Shown here piece after piece: positions 22,256-24,421 of a stretch of 24,421 bases of DNA; the stretch's first letter is position 1, and each line of letters opens with the position of its first letter. Both the position numbers and the translations under genes were made by a program. The stretch lies in assembly GCA_964574495.1 (NCBI GenBank), contig CAZNNT010000010.1, positions 1 through 24,421 of the forward strand, given 5' to 3'. Below the pieces are notes generated by a model that saw only the letters and a list, made by a program, of their open reading frames with translations, did no database searches and was not told the origin of the DNA. The DNA is from HO2-45-28 sp964574495. Lineage in GTDB: Bacteria > Patescibacteriota > Minisyncoccia > HO2-45-28.

Positions 22256-23077
22256 ATGTTAAGCCGAGTTTTTAAAAATATATTTTTGTCCGGATTTGCG
22301 GCACTCTTCGTTTTCGGCGTCGCTTTTGCCGCAGCAAACGAGAGCGTTTCTTACACGATTACGGCGTCAGGAAGCCGGAATGAAGATACGCAGTCCGGCT
22401 ATTGGGAGACCATTACAAGCGGCTATTGGGAAGAACAGCAAAGCGGCCATTGGGAGGTGGCGGGAGCGACGGGGGTGGTTTGCGAAGTTAACAGAGAGGC
22501 GGTTGAGGGAGATCTCTTTTGGAGTTGTCACGAGGAAAACTTTTCCGATTGCACCTCGTATTGGGACCAGCAGGGTCCGGGCCAGAGAGCCTTCGGTGAT
22601 TACGGGTGTCAGGAAAATCGCGTGTGGCGCGATACGTCAACAAGGGAATGGCGCGAAACCTCAACGCAAGTATGGCGCGATACCTCGACAACCGAAAAGA
22701 AATCCTGGTCGGCGAGCGAAAGCGGATCGTTTACGATTGCCTGCGAAACGAATAAATACATCACGACTTCCGCCCTTCGTTCTCCGAATGGCAATACTTC
22801 GTGGGGCGTAACTGACAATAATCAGTCGGTTACCACAAGCATGAGCGGTCCGAATCTATACGCCACGAATGTTTCGGCACAGTGCGGAGGTTCTTCCGTG
22901 CCCTCCGGAGCATCTCAACAACAACAGGGTCAGCCGACTTCGTCATCAGGAGCGGCGCAAGGTCAGCAGGAAGGTGTTTTGCCGTCCGCGCCCTCCGCTC
23001 CGTCAGAACCGCCAAGTCCTGTTATTCCTCCTGCCGAGCCCCCAGCGCCGCAGACGCCGGAGTTTCAAGAAATTTAA
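22256..23077 (+). CDS. Secreted Trp-repeat protein with Pro/Gln/Ser-rich tail
   Basis: 273 residues. A signal peptide (cleavage likely after AFA, about residue 25) is followed by two sets of three 8-residue repeats: SGYWETIT, SGYWEEQQ, SGHWEVAG, and later RVWRDTST, REWRETST, QVWRDTST. A segment with four Cys lies between them and two more Cys follow. The C-terminal about 70 residues are low-complexity (Gln, Ser, then Pro/Ala/Glu), like a surface stalk or linker. No sortase or lipobox motif is seen, so the protein may be released or held by the envelope. No known family is recognised. It is the second gene after the anchored protein at 21798. Confidence 0.65.
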   Translation: MLSRVFKNIFLSGFAALFVFGVAFAAANESVSYTITASGSRNEDTQSGYWETITSGYWEEQQSGHWEVAGATGVVCEVNREAVEGDLFWSCHEENFSDCTSYWDQQGPGQRAFGDYGCQENRVWRDTSTREWRETSTQVWRDTSTTEKKSWSASESGSFTIACETNKYITTSALRSPNGNTSWGVTDNNQSVTTSMSGPNLYATNVSAQCGGSSVPSGASQQQQGQPTSSSGAAQGQQEGVLPSAPSAPSEPPSPVIPPAEPPAPQTPEFQEI

Positions 23078-23121
23078 AGACGGCTTCCCTTTTTTCTAAA
23101 AATCATTAAACTAACCGGTAG

Positions 23122-23292
23122 GCCGGAGTAGTTCGGTTGGCAGAGCAGTGCTTTCGCTTGTCCCGTCAGAGCCGCCTTAGCTCAGCTGGTAGAGCAACGC
23201 ATTCGTAACGCGTAGGTCCGGAGTTCGAATCTCCGAGGCGGCTCTAACGGGATAAACGCCGGTCGGGAGTTCGAATCTCCCCTCCGGCTCCA
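23122..23292 (+). tRNA. Interrupted outer tRNA containing a whole tRNA-Thr
   Basis: Acceptor GCCGGAG (23122-23128) pairs fully with CTCCGGC (23282-23288), discriminator T, and CCA encoded at 23290-23292. D arm GTTC-loop-GAGC (23131-23146) and T arm GGGAG-TTCGAAT-CTCCC (23265-23281) are intact. Where the anticodon arm should be there is GTGCTTTCG, then a helix of about 14 pairs with two C-A mismatches (23155-23170 with 23243-23258) that runs straight into the acceptor stem of a complete tRNA-Thr. The best residual anticodon stem is GTGCT/AACGC (4 of 5 pairs), but a proper 7-base loop cannot be rebuilt with confidence, so its identity is undefined. It could be a tRNA with an intron-like insert, a pseudogene split by insertion, or a chimeric RNA. 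Confidence 0.6.
23171..23243 (+). tRNA. tRNA-Thr(CGT), nested inside another tRNA
   Basis: Acceptor GCCGCCT/AGGCGGC, D arm AGCTCAGCTGGTAGAGC, anticodon stem ACGCA/CGCGT (one A-C mismatch) with loop TTCGTAA giving anticodon CGT, variable AGGTC, T arm CGGAG-TTCGAAT-CTCCG. Discriminator T; CCA is not encoded. All canonical arms are present, so it is probably functional after processing. Confidence 0.9.
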
Positions 23293-23312
23293 AGATTTGA
23301 CTTCGCTCGAAC

Positions 23313-23414
23313 CTACTTTATCAAAAATTCGTGAATTAAGGAAGTCGCCCCGCCGCCGCTCGCTTCAAACTGCTTGGCGAAATTGTTGATATCAAAACTA
23401 GGATTTGCTATCAT
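23313..23414 (-). CDS. Possible 33-residue peptide, doubtful
   Basis: Open frame MIANPSFDINNFAKQF, then EASGGGATSLIHEFLIK. The composition is protein-like, but there is no clear Shine-Dalgarno and the ATG lies on the -10 box of the Trp-leader promoter on the other strand. It may be the tail of a decayed gene. Confidence 0.2.
   Translation of the reverse strand: MIANPSFDINNFAKQFEASGGGATSLIHEFLIK
23386..23414 (+). promoter_or_regulatory. Promoter of the Trp leader
   Basis: TTGATA (23386-23391), 17-base spacer, TATCAT (23409-23414). The predicted start, near 23421, is about 6 bases ahead of the leader-peptide ATG. The spacer holds an 11-base inverted copy of part of the antiterminator. Confidence 0.6.
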
Positions 23415-23426
23415 CTCAATATACCT

Positions 23427-23513
23427 ATGAAACTCAACCGAAACATAATTTCATTGAATTGGTGGTGGGCTTTGCAGACTTACTCGCAAAGTCCTAGTTT
23501 TGCTTTGGCCTAA
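23427..23513 (+). CDS. Leader peptide with three consecutive Trp codons
   Basis: 28 codons: MKLNRNIISLNWWWALQTYS followed by QSPSFALA and TAA. Trp12-14 are TGG TGG TGG, and they overlap the 5' arm of the first attenuator hairpin (23467-23475), as in classic trp leaders. A ribosome stalled for lack of charged tRNA-Trp would cover that arm. The peptide resembles rhizobial trpE leaders with three Trp (recollection). It is far too short to be a structural protein and is best read as a sensor. Confidence 0.75.
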   Translation: MKLNRNIISLNWWWALQTYSQSPSFALA

Positions 23514-23571
23514 TATATCCTCCTAAACCCAGCCATCAAAACTCCTCTCGGACTTAGCGAGAGGAGTTTTT
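23467..23571 (+). promoter_or_regulatory. Trp-type transcription attenuator
   Basis: Hairpin 1:2: GGGCTTTGC (23467-23475) with GCAAAGTCC (23486-23494). Antiterminator 2:3: AAGTCC-T-AGTTTT (23489-23501) with AAAACT (23538-23543) and GGACTT (23550-23555), nested. Terminator 3:4: a 13-pair perfect stem, AAAACTCCTCTCG (23538-23550) with 23558-23570, then a T-rich stretch. The 1:2, 2:3 and 3:4 pairings are mutually exclusive. Low Trp-tRNA would favour 2:3 and readthrough into the ligase gene. An outer helix CCAGCCATC/GATGGCTGG (23529-23537 and 23582-23590) brackets the terminator. Confidence 0.75.
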
Positions 23572-23616
23572 AGTTTGTGTTGATGGCTGGATATTTTATC
23601 AAAAAATGCGTAGCCA

Positions 23617-23637
23617 CCAGCACGAATGTCGTGCTGG
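23617..23637 (+). other. Hairpin before the ligase gene
   Basis: CCAGCACGA pairs with TCGTGCTGG around ATG, 9 perfect pairs and a 3-base loop. No T run, so not a terminator; it stands 20 bases ahead of the Shine-Dalgarno and may affect mRNA stability or initiation. Confidence 0.5.
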
Positions 23638-23668
23638 GCAGTTCTTTCAAAATAAAAGGAGGTAAACC

Positions 23669-24406
23669 ATGAGAACTTTCGGTGTTGAGCGAGAGCGCTT
23701 TATTGTAAACGCTCAAGGCAAAATCGTTCCCGCGATCGGTGAATTGCTTCCACGCGTATATCAGATCGCCCGTGAACGAGGAATGCCAGAGAAGCAGTTC
23801 GGTTTCGAACTCTTTGCTGGACAGATCGAGGACAGGACGCCGCCGTGTCGTGACATGGCAGAGGTAAGGGAGGCACTCGTCGCCAACGACGAAGTGCTGC
23901 TCAAAGCAGCTTCCGAACTCGATCTGGCATTCGACCATTCAGAGTTCGCAGAGGAAGAACGGGTTGTCGCATTCGAGGTCAATCTGTTTGACAAACGCCA
24001 CCAGAAAATCTGGGTATCAATTCCGCACGAAAGACGTGTAGCCGCATCAGTGGTAGCCGCTGTCCATGTCCATATTTCGGTAAGCGGTGAGGAAGCGGTA
24101 CAAATCCTCAATTTCTGCCGGAAAGACATCGTTGATCGCCTCATTTTTCTTGGCGACCACTCCGGCTCCAAGAGAATCAACGCGTACCGGACTATGGCGG
24201 AAACTGATGGCGTTCCTCCTGTGTTCTCCGACTTTTCGGGGGTGATGATCTACATCACTTCAAAAGGAGGAGAAAAGAACGTTTGGGATCTCATCCGGTT
24301 CAAACCGTCCACGGGTACGGTCGAGTTTCGGATGTTCGGCGCAACGCCAAGTATCACGGAGATTATCGGATACATTGATGCTTGTCGCGGCGTATGCGAG
24401 ATCTAA
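23669..24406 (+). CDS. GCS2-family carboxylate-amine ligase-like protein
   Basis: Related to YbdK/EgtA-type glutamate-cysteine ligases, which join a carboxylate to an amine with ATP. GVERERFIV at the N terminus matches the GxExExFLVD metal/ATP box; QIEDRTPPCRDMAEVREAL matches the QxExxTPxCRTxxELR box; AAVHVHISV the HVHVG box; GTVEFRMFGATPSITE the TVEVRxxDxQPT box. 245 residues, whereas family members are usually about 370, so the C-terminal third is missing although the motifs are there; it ends ACRGVCEI. AAAGGAGG precedes the ATG. Codons end in C or G more often than in neighbouring genes (GAC, TTC, CTC), which may mean recent transfer. It sits directly behind the Trp attenuator; the natural substrate is unknown. 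Confidence 0.75.
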   Translation: MRTFGVERERFIVNAQGKIVPAIGELLPRVYQIARERGMPEKQFGFELFAGQIEDRTPPCRDMAEVREALVANDEVLLKAASELDLAFDHSEFAEEERVVAFEVNLFDKRHQKIWVSIPHERRVAASVVAAVHVHISVSGEEAVQILNFCRKDIVDRLIFLGDHSGSKRINAYRTMAETDGVPPVFSDFSGVMIYITSKGGEKNVWDLIRFKPSTGTVEFRMFGATPSITEIIGYIDACRGVCEI

Positions 24407-24421
24407 GTCGACAGATAGGGG

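Noticed and set aside
23570..23938. 122-codon frame antisense to the leader and ligase gene
   Set aside because: It is opposite well-supported GCS2 motifs and the attenuator, with no start signal.

Overview
The window looks like a chromosomal segment of a Candidate Phyla Radiation (Patescibacteria) bacterium, probably of the Parcubacteria type. This is inferred from gene content and style: compact single-copy core genes, AT-rich intergenic DNA, many start codons placed 6-12 bases after a -10 box with no Shine-Dalgarno, tRNAs mostly without encoded CCA, and short palindromic repeats sitting inside genes. The standard code is used, because TGA serves as a stop for pth and hisS. No close relative can be named without a search.

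Layout. Positions 1-1905 (minus strand) hold pth followed by a 5'-short mfd that runs off the left edge. Positions 1964-7662 (plus strand) are a housekeeping cluster: signal peptidase lepB, hisS, a HIT protein, rpsU, yqeY, ybeY, ftsA and ftsZ, several of them overlapping. Then come a B12-dependent ribonucleotide reductase (7759-10101), an anchored trypsin-like protein (10203-11027), an M16 zinc peptidase (11132-12382) and the RNase P RNA gene (about 12468-13004) with its own promoter and terminator. A small MerR-like regulator is divergent from an O-antigen-ligase-like/TPR membrane protein, followed by murJ, lepA, a 36-residue membrane peptide on the minus strand, an FtsB/DivIC-like protein and a SurA-N-like anchored protein.

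From the tRNA-Gly at 20418 rightward the DNA becomes accessory. It holds two small minus-strand membrane proteins with near-duplicate terminators, four copies of an 11-base repeat, two tRNA 3'-half remnants, and a pair of palindromic elements lying in a site that also exists in an 'empty' form nearby. After that come an anchored protein and a secreted Trp-octad-repeat protein, a complete tRNA-Thr nested inside the anticodon region of a second tRNA, and a classical-looking Trp-codon attenuator (leader peptide with three consecutive Trp codons, antiterminator, terminator) in front of a short GCS2-family ligase.

The most notable items are the tRNA-within-a-tRNA (23122-23292), the Trp attenuator before a GCS2 gene (23386-23669), and a family of covarying palindromic elements found in pth, twice in the RNase P RNA, and in intergenic DNA. 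A second, heptameric repeat is read in frame in both pth and lepA. All assignments come from reading the sequence; no database search or folding program was run.
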